Notes: a model not told the origin generated them from the sequence alone. DNA of 15,968 nt from Lachnospiraceae bacterium UBA4364 (GCA_002393955.1 DGSK01000006.1:44419-60386); one strand, 5' to 3'. Shown: positions 1 to 6,594, counted from the first letter of the stretch. Translations and numbers: made by a program.

Positions 1-126
1 TCTTCTTCAGTTCCTGCACACGTTGAGATGATGGGTCTGATCGGAGCTGGTAACAACCCCATGGTTGGTATGACTGTTTCTACCGCAGTTTCCATCGAAG
101 AGGCTGCAAAGGCAGGAAAGTTCTGA
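1..126 (+). CDS. C-terminal end of a GGGtGRT-family protein (partial)
   Basis: The window opens inside a reading frame that runs from base 1 to a TGA at 124-126 and encodes 41 residues. It begins SSSVPAHVEMMGLIG, continues with a GNNPMVGMTVS stretch and ends in a short Glu/Ala/Lys-rich tail. From memory this matches the end of the clostridial GGGtGRT protein family, named for an internal motif lying upstream of this window; its members end in a very similar PAHVEMMGLIG-GNNPMVG segment. The family's function is not well established, so none is assigned. The frame is followed after about 35 bases by a clear intrinsic terminator, which fits the natural end of a transcription unit. Only the tail is visible, so the family call rests on one conserved block. 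Confidence 0.75.
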   Translation, partial: SSSVPAHVEMMGLIGAGNNPMVGMTVSTAVSIEEAAKAGKF

Positions 127-161
127 TAATATACTGACGTAGTTTCAGAGAAGATTTTGTG

Positions 162-204
162 AAATGGCGTTTACCTTTGAAGAAAGGCAGGCGCCATTTT
201 TATT
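162..204 (+). terminator. Intrinsic terminator after the GGGtGRT gene
   Basis: AATGGCG at 163-169 pairs with CGCCATT near 192-198, with an inner CCTTT/AAAGG pairing, and is followed by a T-rich run. It lies about 35 bases after the stop codon of the first gene and ends its transcript. Confidence 0.85.
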
Positions 205-232
205 TGGAAAAAAAAGGCTTTTGTGATAAAAT
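204..232 (+). promoter_or_regulatory. Promoter for the DUF4250 gene
   Basis: TTGGAA at 204-209 and TAAAAT at 227-232 are separated by 17 bases. The -10 is preceded by TG (TGATAAAAT), an extended -10. It starts right at the end of the preceding terminator and lies about 57 bases upstream of the ATG at 290. Confidence 0.55.
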
Positions 233-289
233 GATTCGGGTGAATTGAGACGATGGTTAGTTTAATACACCGTAAAAGGAGGTATCTTT

Positions 290-475
290 ATGGCTCTGCC
301 AAAGGATCCGAATATGCTGCTCAGCTATATAAATATGAACCTGCGGGATAAGTACCCGGATCTTGATGAACTGTGTGCGGCGGAATGCTGCGAGCGGCAC
401 CGGATAGAGGAAGCGCTGTCAGCTGCGGGCTTTGTTTACGATGAAAATCTTAAAAGGTTTGTAAACAGACAGTAG
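290..475 (+). CDS. DUF4250 domain-containing protein, 61 aa
   Basis: A small cytosolic protein with no signal peptide or membrane segment. The N-terminus MALPKDPNMLLSYIN and the following LRDKYPDLDELC match my recollection of the DUF4250 family (about 55-65 aa in Firmicutes), which typically begins LPKDPxMLLSxxN and ends with a short Gly-Phe-x-Tyr segment; here AAGFVYDENLKRFV. The start is fixed by an AAAAGGAGG ribosome binding site 8 bases upstream. It has its own promoter at 204-232 and is separated from gpmI by 87 bases that contain another promoter, so it is probably monocistronic. The biochemical role of the family is unknown to me. Confidence 0.85.
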   Translation: MALPKDPNMLLSYINMNLRDKYPDLDELCAAECCERHRIEEALSAAGFVYDENLKRFVNRQ

Positions 476-496
476 GCATTGGGCGGTGCGTGGATA

Positions 497-525
497 TTGT
501 TAATTTAAGTAAATGATCATATAAC
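497..525 (+). promoter_or_regulatory. Promoter for gpmI
   Basis: TTGTTA at 497-502 and TATAAC at 520-525 with a 17-base spacer. A small CCCTG/CAGGG hairpin (534-547) follows in the leader, just ahead of the AGAAAGGA ribosome binding site. Confidence 0.55.
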
Positions 526-562
526 ATCACAAGCCCTGGATACAGGGAAGAAAGGAAACAAA

Positions 563-2158
563 ATGAAACAGAGACCTGTAGTTTTAATGGTACTTGACGG
601 CTTCGGACTTTCCGATGAGCATGAGGCTAATGCGGTATATATGGCAAAAACGCCTGTTATCGACAAGCTCATGGCAGAGTGTCCTTTTCAGAAAGGATAT
701 GCTTCCGGACTGGCAGTAGGACTTCCTGACGGACAGATGGGAAATTCTGAGGTAGGACATATGAATATCGGATCCGGAAGGATCATATACCAGGATCTTA
801 CGCTTATCACAAAGTACATCGAGGATGGCGTTTTCTTCAAGAATGAAGACCTTCTTCGCGCAATAAATAACTGTAAGGAAAAGAATTCCGATCTTCATAT
901 CTGGGGACTTTTATCTGATGGTGGGGTTCACTCACATAATACACATCTTTATGCACTGCTTGAGCTCTGCAAGAAGGAAAATTTCGAGAGAGTTTTCATT
1001 CATCCTTTCTTTGACGGCCGTGATACGCCCCCTGCATCAGGAAAGGATTATCTGCAGGCGCTTGTAGATAAGACTAAGGAAATCGGTGTTGGTAAAGTAG
1101 CTTCACTTTCCGGACGTTACTATGCAATGGACAGGGATAACAACTGGGACCGTATCCAGCTTGCTTATGATTCACTTGTACTTGGAGAGGGCGAAAAAGC
1201 TACCGATCCTGTGGCTGCAATGCAGGCATCTTACGATAAGGATATAACAGACGAATTTGTTATTCCTACAGTTATTACTGACGAGAGCGGCAAGCCCTTA
1301 AGCGTTGTAAAGCCTGATGATTCTGTGATCTTCTTCAATTTCCGCCCTGACCGTGCAAGAGAGATCACCAAGGCGTTCTGCTTTACTGATGAGGATATAG
1401 CAGCTCAGCCCGGTGAGGCTTCCGATACAAAGTGCATAAAGCATCTTAAGAGGGCAAACGGATATATGCCGCTTACCTATGTATGCTTCAAGGATTATGA
1501 CGAGACGATTCCCAACAAGTATGTTGCTTTCAAGAAAGAGGAGATCGTTAATACTTTCGGTGAGTATCTTGCAAAGAACGGCTTGAAGCAGCTCCGTATT
1601 GCAGAGACTGAAAAATATGCGCATGTAACATTCTTCTTTAACGGAGGAATCGAGGAGCCCAATGAGGGTGAGACCAGGACACTGGTGCCTTCTCCTGCAG
1701 TTGCTACGTATGACCTGCAGCCTGAGATGAGCGCACCTGAAGTAAGCGAGAAGCTTGATGCTGCCATTACATCGGGAGATTTTGATGTGATAGTCATCAA
1801 CTTTGCAAATCCTGATATGGTCGGCCATACGGGTGTACTGGAAGCTGCCATCAAGGCTGTTGAAAGGGTAGACGCCTGCGTAGGCGGCGCTGTAGAGGCT
1901 GTTAAGAAGATGAATGGCGTGCTGTTCCTCTGCGCTGACCACGGAAATGCAGAGCAGATGGTCAATAAGGAGACCGGTCAGCCGCATACCGCACATACTA
2001 CCAATCCTGTACCTTTCATCCTTTACAATTACGATCCTGCATATACGCTTCGTGAAGGCGGCAGACTGTGTGATATCGTGCCTACGCTGCTTGAGGTAAT
2101 GGGACTGCCTCAGCCGGCTGAGATGACAGGACAGTCACTTCTTGTAAAGAAAGCATAA
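563..2158 (+). CDS. gpmI: 2,3-bisphosphoglycerate-independent phosphoglycerate mutase
   Basis: Interconverts 3-phosphoglycerate and 2-phosphoglycerate in glycolysis and gluconeogenesis in the cytosol, using two Mn2+ ions and a phosphoserine intermediate. The 531-residue protein is slightly longer than the usual ~510. Metal ligand Asp12 sits in VLDGFGL. The catalytic serine is Ser62 in MGNSEVGH. His123 lies in GGVHSHNTH and FDGRDTPP begins near 150. GRYYAMDRDNNWDR and FNFRPDRARE bind substrate. C-terminal metal sites are in NPDMVGHTG, CADHGNAEQM and HTAHTTNPVPF. These motifs occur in the order expected for alkaline-phosphatase-superfamily iPGM and none is missing. The ATG is preceded by AGAAAGGA and a good promoter at 497-525; a long hairpin follows the stop codon. 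Confidence 0.98.
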   Translation: MKQRPVVLMVLDGFGLSDEHEANAVYMAKTPVIDKLMAECPFQKGYASGLAVGLPDGQMGNSEVGHMNIGSGRIIYQDLTLITKYIEDGVFFKNEDLLRAINNCKEKNSDLHIWGLLSDGGVHSHNTHLYALLELCKKENFERVFIHPFFDGRDTPPASGKDYLQALVDKTKEIGVGKVASLSGRYYAMDRDNNWDRIQLAYDSLVLGEGEKATDPVAAMQASYDKDITDEFVIPTVITDESGKPLSVVKPDDSVIFFNFRPDRAREITKAFCFTDEDIAAQPGEASDTKCIKHLKRANGYMPLTYVCFKDYDETIPNKYVAFKKEEIVNTFGEYLAKNGLKQLRIAETEKYAHVTFFFNGGIEEPNEGETRTLVPSPAVATYDLQPEMSAPEVSEKLDAAITSGDFDVIVINFANPDMVGHTGVLEAAIKAVERVDACVGGAVEAVKKMNGVLFLCADHGNAEQMVNKETGQPHTAHTTNPVPFILYNYDPAYTLREGGRLCDIVPTLLEVMGLPQPAEMTGQSLLVKKA

Positions 2159-2171
2159 ATGTAAAATGGTT

Positions 2172-2212
2172 CGACCGTCAGTGGTATGTGAAGTACCGCT
2201 GACGGTCGTTTA
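2172..2212 (+). terminator. Long hairpin, probable gpmI terminator
   Basis: A 15-base arm, CGACCGTCAGTGGTA (2172-2186), pairs with TACCGCTGACGGTCG (2194-2208) with one G-T pair and a 7-base loop. The T tract after it is short (GTTTA), so termination may be partial and some read-through into the zinc-ribbon gene is possible. Confidence 0.65.
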
Positions 2213-2251
2213 GGAATTAAAAGGCAGCCGCCAGCGGCGGAAAGGGGAAAT

Positions 2252-3523
2252 ATGGAAGAAAAAGATCTGCAGGGATACAAATGTCCGAATTGCGGTGCAC
2301 CGCTTATCTATAAGGGCGATGTCCAGAAGATGGTCTGTGAGTATTGTGACAGTACCTTTGAGATGTCAGAGTTTTCGGAAGATACCAGACATAAGGACGC
2401 TCCTACGGACTGGTCTACCGTGGATAATGGTACAATAGAATCCGAAGGAATGTCTGAATATATCTGTGAATCGTGCGGCGCAGCTCTTATCACGCAGGAA
2501 ACAACCGGTGCTACGGAGTGTCCGTACTGCGGTAATCCCATAGTCGTATCTTCAACCTTCTCGGGAATGAATCTGCCTGATGCAGTGCTTCCCTTCAAGG
2601 TGGATAAGAAATCCGCCACCGATGCGCTTAAGAATTTCTATAAGGGCAAAAAACTTCTTCCGAATGGATTTGTAGATTCGAACCATATCGATAATATCAG
2701 CGGTCTGTATGTTCCTTTCTGGCTGTTTGACTGCAAGGCAAACGGCAGCGGCTTCTATAATGCCACTATAGAGAAAGATAAAGGCGACCAGAAGGAAATA
2801 AAAGAATATAAGGTAATGCGAAGCGCGAGCATGCGCTTCGAAAACGTTCCTGCAGACGGCTCAAAGGAAATGAAGGATGAATATATGGATTCCATAGAAC
2901 CCTTTGATTTCAAGGAACTGACAGATTACAATCCGGCATATCTTTCAGGATATGTTGCAAACAAGTATGATGAAAATCAGGATGCAGTAAAAGACAGAGT
3001 GGATTCCCGAATGCGTGATACTGTTCGCAGTGAGCTCAGAAGTACCGTGAACGGATATACCAGCGTATCCGAACAGTCCTGCAACGTGGATTTCGAGGAT
3101 GCTGTCATAAGGTACTGTATGCTCCCTGTATGGATGCTTTCTACCAGATATAAGGGTGAGGTTTACAGTTTCGCCATGAACGGACAGACCGGAAAGGTCA
3201 CCGGCGATCTGCCAATCGACAACGGTAAGAAAGTCGGAATGTTTGTCACAACATCGATCATATCATTTGTTATAATGGCTATCCTTTATGCAATCGGTAT
3301 GGCTCTTTTGGGAATTGAGCTTAGTATGATAACGGTAGCTGTAGCCATATTTGTAGCTCTTCTTATAGGTGGACTTGTGACCGGTGCGGAGGTCCATAAG
3401 ATGACAGCACATAAGGGAACCTCCGCAGCAGCGTATCTTGTAAAGGATTCCTTCAAGCTGACCGGTAAAAACGACAGGCTTGTAAAGACAAGGTATGTAA
3501 AAAAGAATAACGGCTCGAACTGA
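2252..3523 (+). CDS. Membrane protein with two N-terminal zinc ribbons (TFIIB-type zinc-ribbon family)
   Basis: The 423-residue protein carries two zinc ribbons. The first uses C11-P-N-C14 and C29-E-Y-C32; the second uses C72-E-S-C75 and C90-P-Y-C93. A soluble middle domain of about 200 residues follows, containing FYKGKKLLP and GLYVPFWLFDC. Two hydrophobic helices near residues 330-352 and 355-378 form a membrane hairpin, leaving a short basic tail. Such proteins are common in Clostridia and are annotated as TFIIB-type zinc-ribbon proteins, sometimes wrongly as PriA; no reaction is established. Translation starts after GGAAAGGGGAA, and a CCGCC/GGCGG hairpin (2228-2240) lies directly before that ribosome binding site. 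Its natural terminator now lies at 5915-5946, displaced 2.3 kb by the IS66 insertion. Confidence 0.8.
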   Translation: MEEKDLQGYKCPNCGAPLIYKGDVQKMVCEYCDSTFEMSEFSEDTRHKDAPTDWSTVDNGTIESEGMSEYICESCGAALITQETTGATECPYCGNPIVVSSTFSGMNLPDAVLPFKVDKKSATDALKNFYKGKKLLPNGFVDSNHIDNISGLYVPFWLFDCKANGSGFYNATIEKDKGDQKEIKEYKVMRSASMRFENVPADGSKEMKDEYMDSIEPFDFKELTDYNPAYLSGYVANKYDENQDAVKDRVDSRMRDTVRSELRSTVNGYTSVSEQSCNVDFEDAVIRYCMLPVWMLSTRYKGEVYSFAMNGQTGKVTGDLPIDNGKKVGMFVTTSIISFVIMAILYAIGMALLGIELSMITVAVAIFVALLIGGLVTGAEVHKMTAHKGTSAAAYLVKDSFKLTGKNDRLVKTRYVKKNNGSN

Positions 3524-3575
3524 TCGGTTAGAACCGGAAAATGCGACGGTCTCTCACAGAGCCTGCGAGTATCAT

Positions 3576-3583
3576 AAAGTATC
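3576..3583. repeat. Target-site duplication of the IS66 element, left copy
   Basis: AAAGTATC directly abuts the left terminal inverted repeat and is repeated exactly at 5907-5914. Eight-base target duplications are characteristic of IS66-family transposition. Confidence 0.95.
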
Positions 3584-3599
3584 GTTACTATTCACAGCT
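3584..3599. repeat. Left terminal inverted repeat of the IS66 element
   Basis: GTTACTATTCACAGCT, perfectly complementary to 5891-5906. It begins with GT like other IS66 ends. Confidence 0.95.
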
Positions 3600-3615
3600 G
3601 ATTTAGACAAAAGGT

Positions 3616-3642
3616 AAAGCCACGGCGGGAGTCGTGGCTTTC
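3616..3642 (-). terminator. Hairpin after the IS66 transposase gene
   Basis: AAAGCCACG and CGTGGCTTT pair around an 8-base loop, 22 bases beyond the transposase stop codon. The A/T ends make it roughly bidirectional; it probably ends the leftward transposase transcript inside the element. Confidence 0.6.
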
Positions 3643-3652
3643 TGCATCCGAA

Positions 3653-3678
3653 TCAGGCGAAGTCTACACTTCGCCTGA
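3653..3678 (-). other. Perfect hairpin whose loop holds the transposase stop codon
   Basis: TCAGGCGAAGT (3653-3663) and ACTTCGCCTGA (3668-3678) form an 11-bp stem with loop CTAC. On the minus strand the TAG stop at 3666-3664 is inside the loop. It could stabilise the mRNA 3' end or act with the neighbouring hairpin as a tandem terminator. Confidence 0.7.
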
Positions 3679-5412
3679 TAATTCGGTAAGGGTATATGGG
3701 TTACCTGCGGTGAGACGGCTGAATGCATTAAAACAGTTCACGCCATTTCGATAACAGGTTTCGATATACGTTCGGATGTCTGCAAAGTATTCTGAGTACT
3801 TCTGCGATACAAATTGGCCGGACACCTTTTGTTTTGTCTTTGTAAATCGTAGGGAACGTTCGCTGAGGTTATTGGTTGTCGGAAGGGAGAAATCTGACAA
3901 CCACATAAAATAGTTATTCCTGTATTTCTTCAGTCGGGCGATCAGCCGTCTTTCATCAGTCTCAAAATATCTGTTGGATGATGTCTGGTATTCTTCAACT
4001 GCTTTTTCCAATAATTCATCCAGTCGCCGGTTAAATCCATGTATATATTCATCATCGAAGGATGTATGCCCTTGTTCTATCAGTAGTTTTCTGTCATGCT
4101 CAGCCTTTTGTATCAACTTCTTCAGTTCTATGCACCAGCTGTGTTCCGAATCATCGATCAGGGACTGCAGATCCCTTGAGAGATGTTCATTGCATTCGAT
4201 GTTCTGAAACTGGAAATCATCGTTGTAATTGATCGTGTTATGATCATGCATTACGATGGTATCCGGACTGAGAGCAGCAAGGATGGAATCCTCATCGATA
4301 CCTGCGCGATCCTTTGCCTTATGAGATTTGTAAAGAGCAAGTTTTTCATTCCCATAGAATCTCATGCAGGCACGGGCAGTGTTGATGAATATGACGGTAT
4401 CATCCCAATAAACAAGTTTTAAACTTATGACAGCCATGCGCACTTCTGATACAAATGGCTTGAGCAGATCGGACGCCCGTTTTTGCAGTTTGCAGATATA
4501 TCCTTGACTCAGAGAAATCTGATCATGCATAAGACCGGCTATGATCTGTGCAGTCCTATTGATGCTGACAAACCCATGATTGATCAGGGCAAGCGACAGC
4601 GCCTGAATTTCCGAACCGTACTGTACGGGTTCCTTGATGCTCAATGGTATTGGAGAATGGACTGTTTTCCCACAGTCAAGGCATTCATACTCATAGAAAA
4701 TATGACGCGTCTTTATGACAGTGACCTTGTAGTCGATCGTATCCTTATGCCTTTCTCCGATATATTTTAAGTTCCCGCCGCATTTCGGACAGGCTTCAAG
4801 TGTATGATCAACCGTCTCATTAATCTCATCATCCGACAGTGGGGAGAGAGCGTGTTTTTTGTGACCGGCCTGCCCGCCCTTTTTCTTTCCGGTTTTGACT
4901 CTTGAATTCGGAACAACCTTTTTCTTATCAATCGGCATCTGGCTGGTAGGAAGACCACTGTTAGTTCCATCGTTATTAGCGATGGAATTCAGACGAAGTA
5001 TCTCTTCTTCGAGCGCAGAAATCTTAGCCTGTAGCAATTCATCATTGCCAGATGTGGAAGGTGCTGCATAGATCGCCTCAAGGCGTTTCTTCAGTTCCGC
5101 ATTCTCTTTTTTCAGATCGTCATTTTCAGCCCTCAGTTCCTCGTTTTGAAGCTTGATTTCAACTATTTCGATATTCTTAGATTCGGCATAGTTTGACTGC
5201 TGGGAATACCAGCCCTTAAAGCGTTCGAGCTTATTATTAAGGTGTTGTACTTCCTGGGAAAGACGATTGATGGTACGCAAGTGTTCTGCCTTTTCCTTGT
5301 CAACATAGGTTCCGACAGAAAGCTCATTTATAGTCTTTTCCGCCTTCTTCAGTTGCCGCTGCAGAGACAGACATTCCTGTCTTCGTATTTCATACGCTTC
5401 CTTCAGATCCAT
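3664..5412 (-). CDS. tnpC: IS66-family DDE transposase (TnpC type), 582 aa
   Basis: Catalyses cleavage and strand transfer of the surrounding element. Residues about 15-150 are a long charged coiled coil. An IS66 basic linker (KKKGGQAGHKKH) is next, then a zinc finger with CPKCGG near 210 and CLDCGK near 245. The RNase H-like core contains YWDDT with Asp337/Asp338, MHDHN with Asp390, and NNLSERSLRF with Glu518. These are the expected IS66 DDE positions. The protein is somewhat longer than typical TnpC (~510-550) because of the extended coiled coil. Its ATG overlaps the TAA of the upstream 105-residue gene (TAATG), a sign of translational coupling. The stop codon lies in a hairpin loop at 3653-3678. 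Confidence 0.95.
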   Translation of the reverse strand: MDLKEAYEIRRQECLSLQRQLKKAEKTINELSVGTYVDKEKAEHLRTINRLSQEVQHLNNKLERFKGWYSQQSNYAESKNIEIVEIKLQNEELRAENDDLKKENAELKKRLEAIYAAPSTSGNDELLQAKISALEEEILRLNSIANNDGTNSGLPTSQMPIDKKKVVPNSRVKTGKKKGGQAGHKKHALSPLSDDEINETVDHTLEACPKCGGNLKYIGERHKDTIDYKVTVIKTRHIFYEYECLDCGKTVHSPIPLSIKEPVQYGSEIQALSLALINHGFVSINRTAQIIAGLMHDQISLSQGYICKLQKRASDLLKPFVSEVRMAVISLKLVYWDDTVIFINTARACMRFYGNEKLALYKSHKAKDRAGIDEDSILAALSPDTIVMHDHNTINYNDDFQFQNIECNEHLSRDLQSLIDDSEHSWCIELKKLIQKAEHDRKLLIEQGHTSFDDEYIHGFNRRLDELLEKAVEEYQTSSNRYFETDERRLIARLKKYRNNYFMWLSDFSLPTTNNLSERSLRFTKTKQKVSGQFVSQKYSEYFADIRTYIETCYRNGVNCFNAFSRLTAGNPYTLTELSGEV

Positions 5413-5729
5413 TATGATTTCCTGATCTTCTTCTTGAGGACATCAATTTCATTGCGCAGCAACTTGTTTTCTTCCAATAATCGTAATACCTCGGATTTCA
5501 GTTCTTTAATGGTCTTGGGCATCTGATATTCATCATTATCCGGAACATAATTAGGACTGCGTTTTTTACCGCGGCCATCTGTTGGAACAATTTCCCCGGT
5601 AGCATCATCAACACGACCTATGAGAGTACGTTTTGACCGTGACTGTTTCTTTTCTTTGTCCCAGACATAGGTGGTTTCATAAGCATAAGTCAGTCCGGAA
5701 CGTTTGTCTTTGTTGTATGTGATTGCCAT
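5412..5729 (-). CDS. Small coiled-coil protein encoded by the IS66 element, 105 aa
   Basis: The N-terminal half contains YNKDKRSGLTYAYETTYVWD and SRSKRTLIGRVD, then GEIVPT. From memory this block resembles the amino-terminal segment found at the start of some IS4/IS1634-like transposases of Clostridia. The C-terminal part (about 70-104) is a leucine-rich, strongly charged coiled coil ending KKKIRKS. It is not like classical IS66 TnpA or TnpB. The start is secure: AAGGAGG lies just upstream and a TATAAT promoter lies about 30 bases before it. The stop overlaps the transposase start by one base, so the two proteins are probably made in fixed ratio and may associate through their coiled coils. 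The role is inferred; accessory DNA-binding subunit is my best guess. Confidence 0.8.
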   Translation of the reverse strand: MAITYNKDKRSGLTYAYETTYVWDKEKKQSRSKRTLIGRVDDATGEIVPTDGRGKKRSPNYVPDNDEYQMPKTIKELKSEVLRLLEENKLLRNEIDVLKKKIRKS

Positions 5730-5758
5730 ACGATCACCTCCTTATATCGTCATGTATG

Positions 5759-5787
5759 ATTATATCACGTGACGATTGAAAATACAA
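5759..5787 (-). promoter_or_regulatory. Promoter of the IS66 genes with an embedded inverted-repeat arm
   Basis: Read leftward: TTGTAT (5787-5782), a 17-base spacer, then consensus TATAAT (5764-5759). The spacer is mostly filled by AATCGTCACGTG, one arm of a 12-bp inverted repeat whose other arm is at 5848-5859, so a protein bound there would cover the promoter. Confidence 0.75.
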
Positions 5788-5859
5788 TAGAAAAATGCCA
5801 AAAAGTCAGATGAAATCTGGCTTTTTTGGCATTTAAATGAAGAGGAGAATCGTCACGTG
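5766..5859. repeat. 12-bp inverted repeat bracketing a hairpin in the IS66 control region
   Basis: CACGTGACGATT (5766-5777) and AATCGTCACGTG (5848-5859) are perfectly complementary and enclose the hairpin at 5793-5834. One arm lies between the -35 and -10 of the element's promoter. Operator or transposase-binding site is an inference. Confidence 0.75.
5793..5834 (-). terminator. Terminator upstream of the IS66 promoter, facing inward
   Basis: AAATGCC-A5-GTCAGA pairs with TCTGGC-T6-GGCATTT around a TGAAA loop, with one mismatch and one bulge. Read on the minus strand the stem is followed by TTTTT, so it should stop outside transcription entering the element from the right before it reaches the transposase promoter. 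Confidence 0.7.
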
Positions 5860-5890
5860 TTAAAGGTGAGGAGTGTGAGAAGGCAAATTT

Positions 5891-5906
5891 AGCTGTGAAT
5901 AGTAAC
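5891..5906. repeat. Right terminal inverted repeat of the IS66 element
   Basis: AGCTGTGAATAGTAAC, the exact complement of 3584-3599, followed directly by the second AAAGTATC. Confidence 0.95.
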
Positions 5907-5914
5907 AAAGTATC
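5907..5914. repeat. Target-site duplication of the IS66 element, right copy
   Basis: AAAGTATC, identical to 3576-3583, immediately outside the right inverted repeat and one base before the terminator stem at 5915. Confidence 0.95.
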
Positions 5915-5946
5915 TGCAAGGGGAAAATTTCCCCTTGCATTTTTTT
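5915..5946 (+). terminator. Original terminator of the zinc-ribbon membrane protein gene
   Basis: TGCAAGGGGAAA and TTTCCCCTTGCA form a near-perfect palindromic stem followed by seven T. Removing the IS66 element and one target copy places it about 60 bases after the stop codon of the 2252-3523 gene. Its distal stem and T run overlap the -35 of the tRNA promoter. Confidence 0.9.
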
Positions 5947-5963
5947 GGGGTATGGTGTAAAAT
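5935..5963 (+). promoter_or_regulatory. Promoter of the tRNA-Gln gene
   Basis: TTGCAT at 5935-5940, 17-base spacer, TAAAAT at 5958-5963. The start site would fall about 20 bases before the mature tRNA 5' end. The -35 overlaps the preceding terminator stem. Confidence 0.65.
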
Positions 5964-5990
5964 AGCTTTTGTTGGTTAACGAGCCACTAT

Positions 5991-6062
5991 AGCGCTATCG
6001 CCAAACGGTAAGGCAACGGACTCTGACTCCGTCATTTCAAGGTTCGAATCCTTGTAGCGCTG
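5991..6062 (+). tRNA. tRNA-Gln (anticodon CTG)
   Basis: Cloverleaf: acceptor AGCGCTA (5991-5997) with TAGCGCT (6055-6061), discriminator G6062, D arm CGCC-AAACGGTAA-GGC, anticodon stem ACGGA/TCCGT with loop CTCTGAC giving anticodon CTG, T arm CAAGG-TTCGAAT-CCTTG. The CCA tail is not encoded. The gene is intact and has a promoter and a terminator. Its 3' half is duplicated at 7491-7590. Confidence 0.96.
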
Positions 6063-6130
6063 CTAAATGAAAGCCTTTCAAGTATAGTACTTGGAAGGCT
6101 TTTTTCTTGTAAAATCAAGGGTTTCAGGGG
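6018..6130 (+). repeat. Direct repeat, copy 1: tRNA-Gln 3' half plus terminator (attachment-site-like)
   Basis: From GGACTCTGACTCC in the anticodon arm through the terminator to GGGTTTCAGGGG. It matches 7491-7519 exactly (29 bases) and 7573-7653 with only a few changes (81 bases). The arrangement of an intact tRNA at one end and a 3' tRNA fragment at the other is that of attL/attR of tRNA-integrating elements. Confidence 0.85.
6070..6106 (+). terminator. Terminator of the tRNA-Gln gene
   Basis: AAAGCCTTTCAAGTA pairs with TACTTGGAAGGCTTT around a very short loop, followed by T6. It begins 8 bases after the tRNA. Confidence 0.85.
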
Positions 6131-6559
6131 GTTTCAGGAAGATAATTCTTATTCATTCTGGTAACAGCTTTACGGGACAAATCAGAACATTTTTTCGTGA
6201 AAAAAGGGGGATTTCCGTTAAATTTCTTTTATGTAATGAGACTTTAATGAGACATTGGAATGCCGGTTTTCTTTGTAGATACTGGGGTTACGGGATTTTT
6301 TTATAATAAATCATCTTTGTTGCATAATTAACCCTGAAAAAGATCCCTGTTATAAAAGAATATGTAGGTGGAAAGAGGGAATTTTGTAAATTATTTCAAG
6401 AGTCAGATTGGTTAAAGAACGGTGCTAGAAGCCCGAAAGAGGAAAAACGGCAGTCTATCCATGAGATCATTGCAGAGAAAAAGAAACTGGTGCAGAAAAG
6501 GAACTCAGGGTGTGAGGACAGGGAGAATACTTTCCGTAACGATGTTTTTTGAAAATTGT
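6107..6559. other. AT-rich region with one decayed reading frame
   Basis: Apart from the possible remnant at 6328-6552, I see no gene, promoter or structured element in this stretch. The first 24 bases still belong to the duplicated tRNA flank. Confidence 0.5.
6328..6552 (+). pseudogene. Possible gene remnant without a start codon
   Basis: An open frame of 74 codons ends at TGA 6550-6552 and is bounded upstream by TAA at 6325-6327; it contains no ATG. Its composition is protein-like: EFCKLFQESDWLKNG, then SPKEEKRQSIHEIIAEKKK, a charged helix, and a basic tail. I do not recognise the family. It is most simply the C-terminal end of a gene whose front was lost when the DUF3800 element or its neighbour was trimmed. 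A GTG-started frame at 6422 in another phase reads less like a protein. Confidence 0.35.
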
Positions 6560-6588
6560 TTGCATTCGTTATATTTATATGATACTAT
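6560..6588 (+). promoter_or_regulatory. Promoter of the structured RNA / DUF3800 unit
   Basis: TTGCAT at 6560-6565, 17-base spacer, TACTAT at 6583-6588. Transcription would begin near 6595, exactly at the start of the structured segment, 110 bases before the DUF3800 start codon. Confidence 0.55.
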
Positions 6589-6594
6589 TTTTCT

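Larger units (their letters stand above)
3584..5906 (-). mobile_element. Complete IS66-family insertion sequence, 2323 bp
   Basis: The ends are 16-bp perfect inverted repeats: GTTACTATTCACAGCT at 3584-3599 and its complement at 5891-5906. An identical 8-bp AAAGTATC flanks both sides. The cargo, on the minus strand, is a 105-residue coiled-coil protein and a DDE transposase of the IS66 TnpC type. The element has its own promoter, an inward-facing upstream terminator and downstream hairpins. Its perfect ends and target duplication, with no frameshifts, suggest a recent and potentially active insertion. Joining the two flanks places the 2252-3523 gene directly before the terminator at 5915, showing the ancestral arrangement. 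The classical IS66 order tnpA-tnpB-tnpC is not present. Confidence 0.95.

Noticed and set aside
1298..1996. Antisense open frames over gpmI (minus strand, 1298-1996 and 1495-1965)
   Set aside because: Both lie opposite a conserved enzyme gene, with Ser/Cys/Leu-rich products typical of antisense frames and no ribosome binding sites.
2172..2240. Riboswitch upstream of the zinc-ribbon gene
   Set aside because: Only two simple hairpins are present, explained by the gpmI terminator and a small GC hairpin; no conserved aptamer core seen.
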